Shown: positions 1 to 6,770, counted from the stretch's first letter. The stretch is DNA of 18,771 bases from Pleurocapsa sp. MO_226.B13 (GCA_030064795.1 JASJEI010000286.1:1-18771); one strand, 5' to 3'. The notes: a model not told the origin generated them from the letters alone. Made by a program: numbers and translations.

Positions 1-78
1 CCCTACGAATTTGGGGACTTTGACACGCTTACCCCTCACAATTGGGGCGGTCGGCGGGCAATAACCTCTGGCTAAAAC

Positions 79-2211
79 TTATCCATTTGAATAAGGCTGA
101 CCAACTTTGACTAACTTTTTTGTAGCCCCCGCACTCGTCCCGAAGTTCTTATTAGCAGCCGTGCCTAAGTTTTCCCTAGCCGTAGTGTTAAGCGCGATCG
201 CGCCAGTATTGGTAGAAATACTAGTGACGTTAGTGGCGATCGCTGTCGTGTTAGTACTAACGTTCGTGTTGGTAGCATCTAAATCGGTTTGTTTGGCTGC
301 ACCAATTTGCTCGGTAGTAATCTGATGGGGATTATCAAAATCAGTCAGATGATCTACTACGGCAGATAACTGAGATATTATTTCTCCTAGGGTAAGAGTA
401 GCAGTGGGAATTGTTCCCGTGCTGAGATGCTCGATCTTAGTAGCTTTAGTGTTGCCCTGAGCATAAAGATAACCGACATAAGCCGTAACTGTACCGCTAA
501 TTACTCCTGAGAAGCTATTATCTAAAGCGATCGCATTTGGTTCAAACAGGCTAAATGCTAGATCTGATTGAACTGGCAAGCTAGTAATGATAGTAAAACT
601 ATTTAAATTTGAAACCTGAACTATTTGATTGGGTGTTGGCGTTACTGGCGTTGGGGGAGATTGATAGAGCGTTCCGTCGATATTGAAAAAGATATAAAAC
701 TCGGTTGGCGTAAAATCAGCTTTATCGTTACCAGCTAGCAATGGATCTGGATAATTGCTCCTAACAGTAATGAATCCTAAAGGACTGATAGGATGATTGA
801 TAATTACTACAATTCCAGTATTAAAGGTAGTAAGCGGAGGACTGGCAATCAAACTAGAAAGTCCAGGCTCGGTACTTATAATCGCTCTGATTACCTCTCC
901 ATGCTCCAAGCTATCTCCCTGCTGGCGAATAGTAATCAAGCCATTTAAAGATCCAGCCATCGCTGCGATTTGGTTTGAGGTATCAGGAAGCAGTCCTACT
1001 ATAGGCTGTTCGGTAGTCGTATTAATGAAATAGCCCCTCTCTCCCGAAGCTAGTTTAATCGATGCCAAACCTGCCAGTCTAAACTCCCCTGGAACGATTA
1101 AAAGCTTGTCGCGATCGCTAAATACGAGATTGCCAATCAAACTGGTAACTTCCGAGGCTATACCTTGATTATTGCCTACAGAAACGACATCTATAGCAAT
1201 CAGAGGATTATTTCCTGGTAATACCCCAGCTAGATCGTCTTGATTAAAAGACAAAATCAAATCGTAAACCGCTGCTTGATTTCTCGGTAAATCTTCGGGT
1301 AGCTTAATCGTGCCGTTAATTGGATTCCAGAGTTTCTCCTGGTTAACCTCGGCGATCGCGGTATTCAGTTCCCCAGTTTCTCGATCCACATATCCCCGCA
1401 GGTAATACTTAATCAAATCTGCAAAATTATTCTCATACCCCGATATACCATCGACGGCGATCTTGAGGCTGAAATTGCCGTTAACTATCGGAGAGTTGCC
1501 ATCAACCTCATAACCATTATTCAGCCAGATTTTCAAAGGCGTGCTATCGGCATCTGTAGTTTTAGGAGGGATATTTAAGCTACTGGTTACATCTGCCAAA
1601 CGGCGATCGCTTCCCCTTGCATCCCTAGTATCGGCTATAAAACTTAAATTAGTACTAAAGTACCGAACCCAATTATTTGCTCCTTCAACTATCGTCCCAT
1701 AACTAATGTAATTATCCCCATCGTTATAAGCTTCAGAATCATAACGATAATAATTACCAGTATCGACAACAAAGGCGATCGCCCCATCTAAAAATCCGCT
1801 ATTCGGCAGATCGTTAAAAGTAGCTGCTACTCTAGTTACGGCAAAATGCTCATCAGTAGTTAAATCGATGGTCGCAGGTAAAGTTCTTGGTGTTACCTGA
1901 TTGTCGTCAACTGCTTTCCAGGCAGCTACTCTAACCGCATCTTCGGGATTACCAGTAGTTTCAATTGAGACAACCACCCAAAAGACATCCTCTCCAGAGG
2001 CGATCACGCTACTATTTATCGTAACTCTCAATCCCTCTCCAGGATTAAGCTCTATCGATTGAACATCTGATAACAGATTTACGCCAGAGCGATTTTCCAG
2101 TTGTAGATAAACGTTATAAATCTCGGCGACTGTAGTCGAACCCGCGATCGTGGTGAGGGTAAAAGCAGAAGTGGGTAGTTTTTGTCTGAAGGAAGCGTAG
2201 GTGGGAATCAT
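79..2211 (-). CDS. Phage tail fibre / receptor-binding protein (710 aa)
   Basis: This is a large structural protein, probably a trimeric tail fibre. No signal peptide or enzyme motif is seen. The C-terminal third carries the motif HLTDFDNPHQITTEQIGA (about residues 612-629), a junction common in tail fibres. After it comes a Thr/Asn-rich heptad-like stretch (NTNVSTNTTAIATN and onward), then the ARENLGTAANKNFGTSAG type of ending often seen at fibre tips. The N-terminal half (about residues 10-210) is beta-rich and includes a segment with a run of Tyr/Asp (VDTGNYYRYDSEAYNDGDNY) resembling virion-attachment modules. ATG start at 2211. It is the last gene of the minus-strand series inside the window and is separated from its upstream neighbours by an inverted heptamer repeat. 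Fibre identity rests on the C-terminal motif; which receptor it binds cannot be said. Confidence 0.75.
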   Translation of the reverse strand: MIPTYASFRQKLPTSAFTLTTIAGSTTVAEIYNVYLQLENRSGVNLLSDVQSIELNPGEGLRVTINSSVIASGEDVFWVVVSIETTGNPEDAVRVAAWKAVDDNQVTPRTLPATIDLTTDEHFAVTRVAATFNDLPNSGFLDGAIAFVVDTGNYYRYDSEAYNDGDNYISYGTIVEGANNWVRYFSTNLSFIADTRDARGSDRRLADVTSSLNIPPKTTDADSTPLKIWLNNGYEVDGNSPIVNGNFSLKIAVDGISGYENNFADLIKYYLRGYVDRETGELNTAIAEVNQEKLWNPINGTIKLPEDLPRNQAAVYDLILSFNQDDLAGVLPGNNPLIAIDVVSVGNNQGIASEVTSLIGNLVFSDRDKLLIVPGEFRLAGLASIKLASGERGYFINTTTEQPIVGLLPDTSNQIAAMAGSLNGLITIRQQGDSLEHGEVIRAIISTEPGLSSLIASPPLTTFNTGIVVIINHPISPLGFITVRSNYPDPLLAGNDKADFTPTEFYIFFNIDGTLYQSPPTPVTPTPNQIVQVSNLNSFTIITSLPVQSDLAFSLFEPNAIALDNSFSGVISGTVTAYVGYLYAQGNTKATKIEHLSTGTIPTATLTLGEIISQLSAVVDHLTDFDNPHQITTEQIGAAKQTDLDATNTNVSTNTTAIATNVTSISTNTGAIALNTTARENLGTAANKNFGTSAGATKKLVKVGQPYSNG

Positions 2212-2213
2212 AA

Positions 2214-2322
2214 ATAACTCGTAACTCGTAACTCATAACCTATAACACTACGTTTTTTGCAACTGATAACCAAGGTTTAACTAGATCTCGTTACGAGTTA
2301 CGAGTTAAGCGTTACGAGTTAT
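2214..2322. repeat. Inverted TAACTCG heptamer repeats (STRR type)
   Basis: Three TAACTCG units at 2215-2234 face the inverted form (CGAGTTA) at 2290-2307, with one further unit at 2311-2321. The two arms match perfectly over 18 bases (2215-2232 against 2290-2307) around a 57-base loop. The element fills the whole spacer between the fibre start and the stop of the upstream 60-residue gene, so a transcript would fold into a long stem just ahead of the fibre start codon. Short tandemly repeated heptamers are known from cyanobacteria; the inverted arrangement is what the sequence shows here. Confidence 0.7.
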
Positions 2323-2501
2323 CTCAATAAAGATCGGCTACTACTTTGTAGCAGATATCTCGTCTTTTTGCCTCTCAATTTAACCTCTAAATAAGTCCCC
2401 AAGTTTCCATCAGCTTGATTCAGTTTTGCCTTGGTCGTGTTATAGGCGATCGCTTTTAAAAGTCGTTTTTGTGCCTGTTTGAGTTCTTGTTTGTCGGTCA
2501 T
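2319..2501 (-). CDS. Small hypothetical protein (60 aa)
   Basis: This is a short basic protein of unrecognised family. The ATG at 2501 is preferred over a TTG two codons upstream. The first 30 residues (MTDKQELKQAQKRLLKAIAY) look like an amphipathic, Lys/Gln-rich helix. The rest is basic and ends in a Ser/Arg-rich tail (SSSRSLLR). The stop codon lies inside the inverted heptamer repeat, so the original C-terminus may have been altered by the repeat. It sits between the fibre gene and two tiny ribbon-helix-helix-like genes on the same strand. No Shine-Dalgarno sequence stands out. It may not be a real gene. Confidence 0.35.
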   Translation of the reverse strand: MTDKQELKQAQKRLLKAIAYNTTKAKLNQADGNLGTYLEVKLRGKKTRYLLQSSSRSLLR

Positions 2502-2556
2502 TGTCAAAAAAATTAATTATTTATTGCGATCGCATTTAAAATTAGCTCTAAAAGAT

Positions 2557-2579
2557 GCTGCCTTGTAGCGATGGGCAGC
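2557..2579. terminator. Hairpin, probable bidirectional terminator
   Basis: GCTGCC at 2557-2562 pairs with GGCAGC at 2574-2579 around an 11-base loop. On the plus strand the stem is followed by TTTTATTTATT. On the minus strand it is followed by ATCTTTT. It lies about 20 bases beyond the stop of the minus-strand 70-residue gene, so ending that transcript is the likeliest role. Confidence 0.5.
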
Positions 2580-2595
2580 TTTTATTTATTAGCTC

Positions 2596-2808
2596 CTAAC
2601 TGTTTGCCATTTCACCTTGGTGAAATTTTTCTCGTGTTGTTTTGATGAAATCTCTCAGCAATTTTGAACGAATATCTTTGGGGATATCCATAAATTTTTC
2701 ATAATCTTCTTCCAAAACTCTAATTGAAATTGGTTTTTTACCCATCGGCTTATCAAAAACCTTGGGATAAGGTGGCAAATGTTTAGTTTCGGGATTGTAA
2801 TTCGGCAT
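2596..2808 (-). CDS. Small ribbon-helix-helix-like protein (70 aa)
   Basis: This is a small, possibly DNA-binding protein. The core, KPISIRVLEEDYEKFMDIP at about residues 25-43 followed by a helix ending in LLRDFIKTTREKF, has the strand-turn-helix-helix look of cyanobacterial ribbon-helix-helix proteins and antitoxins. These often begin with a Pro/Lys lead and an I(S/R)IR(V/L) strand. ATG start at 2808. A second small gene of similar character lies 56 bases upstream on the same strand (2865-3053), and a hairpin terminator follows. No toxin partner with a known motif is adjacent, so an antitoxin role is only a guess. Confidence 0.5.
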   Translation of the reverse strand: MPNYNPETKHLPPYPKVFDKPMGKKPISIRVLEEDYEKFMDIPKDIRSKLLRDFIKTTREKFHQGEMANS

Positions 2809-2864
2809 CTAGCAAAATAATTGTAAACACTGCAATCAGCAGATAGAATTAGAATCATTTAATT

Positions 2865-3053
2865 TTAAGCGGTTTCAGAATCCAAAGCCTTAATTAAAGT
2901 TTGTCTGACAAACTCCTGCCAATTTTTCTTCTGTTTGAGCTTGTTTTTGAGCGACAGAGGCACGCGAAGGTTTACCTGCTCTGAACAGGGTTCTTCTCGC
3001 TCGGTTTTAAAGCCATGCTTATATAAATTTGGATTTCCCCCAGGTCTTGCCAT
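2865..3053 (-). CDS. Small GGNPN-motif ribbon-helix-helix-like protein (62 aa)
   Basis: The protein begins MARPGGNPNLYKHGF. A GGNPN lead followed by a basic stretch is a recurring N-terminus of small cyanobacterial DNA-binding-like proteins. The centre (SEQVNLRVPLSLKNKLKQ) fits a beta strand plus helix of the ribbon-helix-helix type, and a second helix (WQEFVRQTLIKAL) follows. I chose the ATG at 3053; an upstream TTG at 3071 would add six hydrophobic residues and looks less natural. It is divergent from the plus-strand pair starting at 3182, so it could regulate the shared 128-base spacer, but that is inference. Confidence 0.55.
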   Translation of the reverse strand: MARPGGNPNLYKHGFKTEREEPCSEQVNLRVPLSLKNKLKQKKNWQEFVRQTLIKALDSETA

Positions 3054-3181
3054 AAATAAAATTGTTTTCAATAATTTGTGAACACATTATTATGTATAAT
3101 ATCTGTATTGGGCGATCGCCCCATTCCGTGACAAGAATTGCGATCGCTCCAATAATACGTTCACAAGCAGTAGAAACCACT
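3054..3181 (+). promoter_or_regulatory. Divergent spacer with TATAAT box and inverted TTGTGAAC
   Basis: A perfect TATAAT lies at 3095-3100 on the plus strand, pointing toward the plus-strand pair; no convincing -35 box is seen. TTGTGAAC at 3076-3083 recurs inverted as GTTCACAA at 3159-3166, bracketing the box and two HIP1 octamers. Such bracketing half-sites could be a repressor operator. This is suggestive only. Confidence 0.35.
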
Positions 3182-3634
3182 ATGAACAATATAAGTATAC
3201 CTCAACGAATTAACCGCCTTCTACCCGACCAACAAATCGAAGCAATCTTGCGCACCCTGCTAATCAATCGTCCCGTCCGTATCCTCAAAACCCTAGTACG
3301 GACAGGACGTAACCAAATTTCCTGGATCTACATCGAAAACGAAATTACAGGCGATCGCACTGCCACGTTTGTTTCTTTTGCCGACTTGCTCGAAGCTTTT
3401 TGGACTTGGTTGGAGTCGGCACAGTTGATGCTAATGGCACTTTGGCAACGCGAGACGGTAGCCAAGGCAATCTGGCAAAACACTGATGTTGGGACGAAAG
3501 TATATCATCGAAATTTTGGTTGGTGCGAGGTAGTCGGGAAAGATCTCACCGAGCGGTTGGGGATTCCTCGCTTTTGGGTCGAAACATCGGATAGTCTAGA
3601 GATAGTCAACGCGATCGAGGTGGTATCGAAATGA
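3182..3634 (+). CDS. Hypothetical protein with SH3-like C-terminus (150 aa)
   Basis: I do not recognise this family. The ATG at 3182 is preferred; the frame stays open upstream to 3062, but that part overlaps the promoter-like box and HIP1 sites and looks non-coding. Residues 1-60 are helical then strand-rich with many Arg (INRPVRILKTLVRTGRNQ). Residues 68-90 are aromatic and hydrophobic (FADLLEAFWTWLESAQLMLM). The last 50 residues (GTKVYHRNFGWCEVVGKDL onward) resemble a small beta-barrel of the kind that begins G-x-x-V-x-H-x-x-F-G. It overlaps the next plus-strand gene by four bases (ATGA), so the two are translationally coupled. It lies on the opposite strand to the phage late genes, as accessory (moron) genes often do. 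Confidence 0.6.
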   Translation: MNNISIPQRINRLLPDQQIEAILRTLLINRPVRILKTLVRTGRNQISWIYIENEITGDRTATFVSFADLLEAFWTWLESAQLMLMALWQRETVAKAIWQNTDVGTKVYHRNFGWCEVVGKDLTERLGIPRFWVETSDSLEIVNAIEVVSK

Positions 3635-3945
3635 CCAATCCAATCATCGAAACCGATTTAGCGTCTGTCTTAGAAAAGCTAAATGACAAATTTGACGACC
3701 TAGATCGCAAAATAGATAAACATCAAGACGAAAATAGATCCTCGTTCAAAGACATTAACGATCGCCTTAAAAACATAGAGATTTCCCAGGCAAGGTTAGA
3801 GGAAAAATTTTCCGCTCAAGAAAAGATCGTTACCGAGCTTAAGGACTCCAAAAACAAACAAATTTGGGCGTTAATTATTCTGGCTTTTACCGCTGTAATT
3901 AGCTTGGTGATTGGTTTGGGCAAATTTATTTTTTTTAATAGTTGA
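3631..3945 (+). CDS. Coiled-coil protein with C-terminal membrane segment, XhlA/holin-accessory-like (104 aa)
   Basis: Residues about 8-75 are a strongly charged heptad coiled coil (ASVLEKLNDKFDDLDRKIDK and onward). A single membrane-spanning segment follows at about residues 78-100 (IWALIILAFTAVISLVIGLG), ending in FIFFNS. This layout, a long soluble coil plus a C-terminal anchor, matches phage haemolysin XhlA-type proteins that work with holin and endolysin, and the M15 endolysin gene lies 0.8 kb away. The same layout also occurs in many unrelated small cyanobacterial membrane proteins. It is translationally coupled to the 150-residue protein upstream. A lysis role is inferred from layout and neighbourhood alone. 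Confidence 0.6.
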   Translation: MTNPIIETDLASVLEKLNDKFDDLDRKIDKHQDENRSSFKDINDRLKNIEISQARLEEKFSAQEKIVTELKDSKNKQIWALIILAFTAVISLVIGLGKFIFFNS

Positions 3946-3959
3946 CGTAAATGAGCAAA

Positions 3960-4092
3960 GCTATAAGCTATAAGCTATAAGCTATAAGCCAGTTAAAAGA
4001 GGTTTTAAAGAACCCACGAGCTATAAGTTTAAAGCTACTACGCAGGTAGTCAACTAAAAAGCTTAGAGCTAAAAGCTTAGAGCTAAAAGCTT
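3960..4092. repeat. Tandem repeats: GCTATAA x4 and a 14-base unit x2.6
   Basis: Four GCTATAA heptamers run from 3960 to 3987, with a further copy at 4019-4025. A second array of the 14-base unit AAAAGCTTAGAGCT starts at 4057 and runs into the stop codon of the Uma2 gene (4083-4085), supplying its last codons. The stretch between the plus-strand pair and the Uma2 gene holds nothing else recognisable. Confidence 0.75.
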
Positions 4093-4637
4093 TTTTGGTA
4101 AATTTCGCTCAATCTCACTTCCAAATCTACTGAAGCCAATTGAACATGAGCCTCTGGATTTTCATATTCTGTTAGCAACCATTTCCCCGCTTCTGTCTTG
4201 GTGTATTGCATTACTTGACATTGTTGTTCTTTGATTAAGATATACTCTTTGATTCCCTCAATAGAGCGATAATAAGTAAACTTATCTCCTTGGTCGTAAT
4301 TTTGAGTTGAGGGGGATAAAACCTCGGCAATCATTACAGGATTGGTAACAGTAGTTCGGCTTTTATCGGTGTAAATTGGCTCTCCCTCGATCAGCATTAA
4401 GTCGGGATAGCCACAGAAGCGATAACGAGGTATCCAAAGACGGACACCAGCCATGTACACGCGATAATTTTGTTTTCTTAGGTTAAATTTTAAATTAACA
4501 GCTAGATTGCCTAGGATTTCGTTATGAACGGTTGTATCTCTGGACATGGAAACGATCAAGCCGTCGCGGTATTCGCTTTTGTATTCGGCTCGTTCTTCCA
4601 GTGAAAGGTATTCTTGGAAAGTATGTGGTAATTGCAT
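4083..4637 (-). CDS. Uma2 family endonuclease-like protein (184 aa)
   Basis: This is a member of the Uma2/DUF820 family, a PD-(D/E)XK-fold group present in many copies in cyanobacteria; the cellular role is not established. Visible family marks in order are EYRDGLIVSMS (residues 22-32), VHNEILGNLAVNL, the core GYPDLMLIEGEP (catalytic Asp expected here), VMIAEVLSPSTQNYDQGDKF (catalytic Glu expected in IAEVLS) and a Lys-containing strand IKEYILI. The length is normal and the gene looks intact. It is not a phage structural gene. Inverted AGCTAAAAGCT/AGCTTTTAGCT copies lie on either side (4067-4091 and 4645-4655), suggesting it arrived as cargo between the endolysin and the plus-strand pair. Confidence 0.85.
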   Translation of the reverse strand: MQLPHTFQEYLSLEERAEYKSEYRDGLIVSMSRDTTVHNEILGNLAVNLKFNLRKQNYRVYMAGVRLWIPRYRFCGYPDLMLIEGEPIYTDKSRTTVTNPVMIAEVLSPSTQNYDQGDKFTYYRSIEGIKEYILIKEQQCQVMQYTKTEAGKWLLTEYENPEAHVQLASVDLEVRLSEIYQKSF

Positions 4638-4644
4638 TTTTATT

Positions 4645-4710
4645 AGCTTTTAGCTACTGCGCGAGAAGCCCACACTGTATTTTTAAAATCAGTGTGGGAG
4701 AACGTCACAC
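4645..4710 (+). ncRNA. Orphan IS605-type right-end / omega-RNA tail hairpin
   Basis: GAAGCCCACACTG at 4665-4677 forms a perfect 9-bp stem (CCCACACTG with CAGTGTGGG, 4669-4677 and 4690-4698) over an A/T loop. It is followed by GAGAACGTCAC (4698-4708). The same pattern, GAAGCCCA-stem-GGAGAACGTCAC, stands at the right end of the TnpB element in this window (17093-17138, minus strand), so this is an orphan right end of a related element. Its end abuts the stop codon of the M15 endolysin (4711). No tnpB sequence is attached; the bases to the left belong to the Uma2 start region. If transcribed, the guide position would read into the endolysin 3' end. It may now act only as a hairpin. Confidence 0.6.
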
Positions 4711-5154
4711 TTAAGCGAAAGTTGAAAATCTTACTCCGTCATAAGTCAAAGCTTGTTTGCGATTGCTGTCCACGTAGCTACAGTGAATCCAACCACTGTT
4801 GGCAGATTTAGGATTATAAAATTCCAAGATAAGTTGATCGAAGTCAAGGTTGTTTTTAATCCAAGCTGCCACTTTTTTATTTGGAAGACCAGGAATTTCA
4901 AAATCTGCTGCCTGTCCTTTACAGTGTTGAGATGTTTCGCTTCCGCCAATCCGTGCATTAAGTCGAGGAGAGCGATAACCAGAAGATACAATTACTGGTT
5001 TTTGAAAATGGTCGCGCACGGGCTGAAGCACATTAAAACAAAGACTTTTGAGATTATCTACTGCAATAGCATCTGGTTGATTATTCATGCCGTATCTACT
5101 TGCCGTCTGCGATCTGGTAAGCTCCGATAGCCAAAAGTTTTTACTTAACTGCAT
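4711..5154 (-). CDS. M15-family D,D-peptidase endolysin (147 aa)
   Basis: This is a zinc peptidase of the M15 (peptidase_M15_3, D-Ala-D-Ala carboxypeptidase-like) family that cuts peptidoglycan stem peptides; in a phage block this is the endolysin. The N-terminus LSKNFWLSELTRSQTA is typical. The substrate-side motif IVSSGYRSPRLN (55-66) is followed by zinc ligands His77 and Asp84 in SQHCKGQAADFE, and the third ligand His124 in WIHCSY. Glu111 (LILEF) is a likely catalytic acid. The length is that of a single catalytic domain with no cell-wall-binding module and no signal peptide, so a holin is expected. Its stop is flush with an orphan transposon end. It lies downstream of the exonuclease pair after a hairpin. 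Confidence 0.88.
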   Translation of the reverse strand: MQLSKNFWLSELTRSQTASRYGMNNQPDAIAVDNLKSLCFNVLQPVRDHFQKPVIVSSGYRSPRLNARIGGSETSQHCKGQAADFEIPGLPNKKVAAWIKNNLDFDQLILEFYNPKSANSGWIHCSYVDSNRKQALTYDGVRFSTFA

Positions 5155-5312
5155 TTTTTTCTAGTTTCTAGTATGTAGTTTGACCACTTGCGCTCTTTGG
5201 TCTAAAATTAACCGCTCTTGAGGAGTTAAATCAAACAAATATTAATAAAATATAAAGTTTCCTTACAAGACTAACAGATCGCTTTTACTACTGCCCACCA
5301 AGAATACATAAA

Positions 5313-5340
5313 CTGCGACCATAGCGTAGCTTGGTCGTAG
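5313..5340 (-). terminator. Hairpin after the 273-residue gene
   Basis: CTGCGACCA at 5313-5321 pairs with TGGTCGTAG at 5332-5340 (one G-T wobble), and an inner AGC/GCT extends the stem. In the minus-strand transcript the hairpin begins six bases past the gene's stop and is followed by TTTATG. It probably ends or attenuates the exonuclease-pair transcript before the endolysin. The rest of the 5155-5346 spacer is A/T-rich with nothing recognisable. Confidence 0.45.
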
Positions 5341-5346
5341 AGTATG

Positions 5347-6168
5347 TCAAGAAGAAGCTGTCAAAGCAGCATCAATGTCCGTCTGAGTCACTGGCTCGAT
5401 CGCCTCGGCAAAAATATCCTTAATGATTTCTCCCGCCACGACTAAAACCAGATTCCCCTCGGCATCCTTATCAATCGGAATTTTCTCTTTAAGCCAAGGG
5501 TTTTGCGGTGGATTTTCTGCTGTCAAAACGCTTTCTATCGCGCTATTTATACTCAGATTACCAGAGTTAAGATAAATCGACATCTCGCGATCGAATTGCT
5601 CGAAAAAGCTTTCAATCCCTTGAGTTAGATTTAACTGTTTGAGTCCCATATTCGTAGCAGCTTCTTCTCCATAGGCAGTAAAAATCGCGGAGACAGTGCG
5701 ATCGATCTCCCTGGCTCGTTGCTTAATCCAGGATTTAGCAGCCACTCTCCGACCGACAACAATTTTATCTTTTGCTCCTGGCTTGGTTAGGGGATTAGGT
5801 AAGGTCTTGTAATGCCTAATTTCAACTGGCGAGCCGTACTTCTCTCTGTAGACTCCACAGATCATCGCATCTTGCTTTTGCGGATCGATGCCTTCAAACT
5901 CGCCGTATTCGTATTTCAGTTCAATAATTTTAATCGGCTCGTCTAATAACTCCTGCTCCTCTGATTCGGGATTGTTATCCAGCCAAAAGATTTTACCCGC
6001 ATATAAATGCTTGGTAGTTACCAATTGCGATCGCAAACTTATTCCTTGCTTGAGATGCAGTTTCCAATCGATATTATTGGGCGAAGTATAAGGAAGGCTA
6101 TATAGTTCGTGGTCTTCTGGTAATAAATGATTGAGGAAATAACCCGTCCAGTTTTCTATAATACTCAT
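5347..6168 (-). CDS. Hypothetical phage protein coupled to exoribonuclease (273 aa)
   Basis: I do not recognise this protein. It is soluble and acidic, with no membrane segment or signal peptide. The N-terminal ~100 residues are mixed strand and helix rich in Glu (EEQELLDEPIKIIELKYEY). The middle has a basic patch, VVGRRVAAKSWIKQRAREID (about residues 139-158). The C-terminal ~110 residues look helical and end in a Thr/Asp/Ala tail. The start overlaps the exoribonuclease stop by four bases (ATGA), which implies coupled translation and perhaps a partner role. The position between fibre-like proteins and the endolysin would also suit a late virion or assembly protein. A function cannot be assigned. 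Confidence 0.65.
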   Translation of the reverse strand: MSIIENWTGYFLNHLLPEDHELYSLPYTSPNNIDWKLHLKQGISLRSQLVTTKHLYAGKIFWLDNNPESEEQELLDEPIKIIELKYEYGEFEGIDPQKQDAMICGVYREKYGSPVEIRHYKTLPNPLTKPGAKDKIVVGRRVAAKSWIKQRAREIDRTVSAIFTAYGEEAATNMGLKQLNLTQGIESFFEQFDREMSIYLNSGNLSINSAIESVLTAENPPQNPWLKEKIPIDKDAEGNLVLVVAGEIIKDIFAEAIEPVTQTDIDAALTASS

Positions 6169-6770
6169 CTTTTTTGAAAATTTTGCAAGTAATGATATAT
6201 GTATCTATTCCACTTTGCATCCTCAACAGCGTTGTGTTTGCCGTGTTTTTGTTTGGGTAGTCGAGGATTTCCATAGCGATCGCATTCCTGTTTCAAGTCT
6301 TTACAATACATGGGAAATCCTGTTGGTAGATCCATCATTGTGCCGAATAGTTGGCAAAAAACGACCCAATCATAATCGGCATAATAACCCCAAAATTCAG
6401 GTTTACTGTCTAATTCTAGTTCCCAAAGAAGCGTTTTATTGTTGACAAGATTCGCGTATTCAGTATTAGACAAATGAGACAGATCGACACATTTTGTTTT
6501 GACAAAACGAACAACTTCAACAGCAATTTGTTCTTGCGATCGCCACGCAAGATGTTCCGTGTACACTCTTGCTCCTCTAATTCCAGAGGGTTCTTTTTTT
6601 GGAGGTAGTTGGTTTATGACGTTTTCTTTTACCCAGTTATTTGCTTTAGATAAATCACAATCCGAATTGCAGGCATAGTATTTATGGTTAGCATCACTAA
6701 CTATGCCAATCGAAATCAGATCGATGGTTTTTCCATCTTCGATAAATTCTGTGTCTAAAAAAAATTTCAT
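6165..6770 (-). CDS. DEDDh 3'-5' exoribonuclease, Rv2179c-like (201 aa)
   Basis: This is a 3'-5' exonuclease of the DEDDh superfamily, closest in look to the Rv2179c-like exoribonuclease group. Exo I is FLDTEF with Asp6 and Glu8, directly followed by IEDGKTIDLISIGIV as in that group. Exo II is YYADYDWVVFCQLFG (Asp132 or Asp134). Exo III is KHNAVEDAKWN with His179 and Asp184. All catalytic residues are present and the length is normal. A role in RNA decay, or in host or phage transcript control, is plausible. Such genes are unusual between structural genes and the endolysin. An A/T stem-loop sits immediately upstream of the start, and the next gene overlaps by four bases. Confidence 0.85.
   Translation of the reverse strand: MKFFLDTEFIEDGKTIDLISIGIVSDANHKYYACNSDCDLSKANNWVKENVINQLPPKKEPSGIRGARVYTEHLAWRSQEQIAVEVVRFVKTKCVDLSHLSNTEYANLVNNKTLLWELELDSKPEFWGYYADYDWVVFCQLFGTMMDLPTGFPMYCKDLKQECDRYGNPRLPKQKHGKHNAVEDAKWNRYIYHYLQNFQKR

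Noticed and set aside
1..78. Start of a further minus-strand gene after the tail fibre
   Set aside because: The frame after the fibre stop stays open to the window edge and has a possible GTG, but fewer than 30 codons are visible with no motif or ribosome-binding site, so it cannot be supported.
107..325. Plus-strand open frame over the fibre C-terminus
   Set aside because: It is hydrophobic, of low complexity, and antisense to the Thr/Asn-rich repeats of the fibre; it is a shadow frame.
2596..3053. Two tiny ribbon-helix-helix-like genes as a toxin-antitoxin pair
   Set aside because: Both look like DNA-binding or antitoxin-type proteins and neither shows a toxin motif; they are reported as separate small genes.
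3062..3181. Longer N-terminus for the 150-residue plus-strand protein
   Set aside because: The extra 40 codons run through a TATAAT box and two HIP1 octamers and begin at a TTG; the ATG at 3182 is more natural.
3960..4092. Tandem repeats considered as a CRISPR array
   Set aside because: The units are only 7 or 14 bases and directly joined, with no unique spacers of 30-40 bases; they are short tandem repeats.
4753..5130. Plus-strand 125-codon frame opposite the endolysin
   Set aside because: The endolysin on the minus strand has all M15 zinc ligands; the antisense frame has no recognisable sequence.
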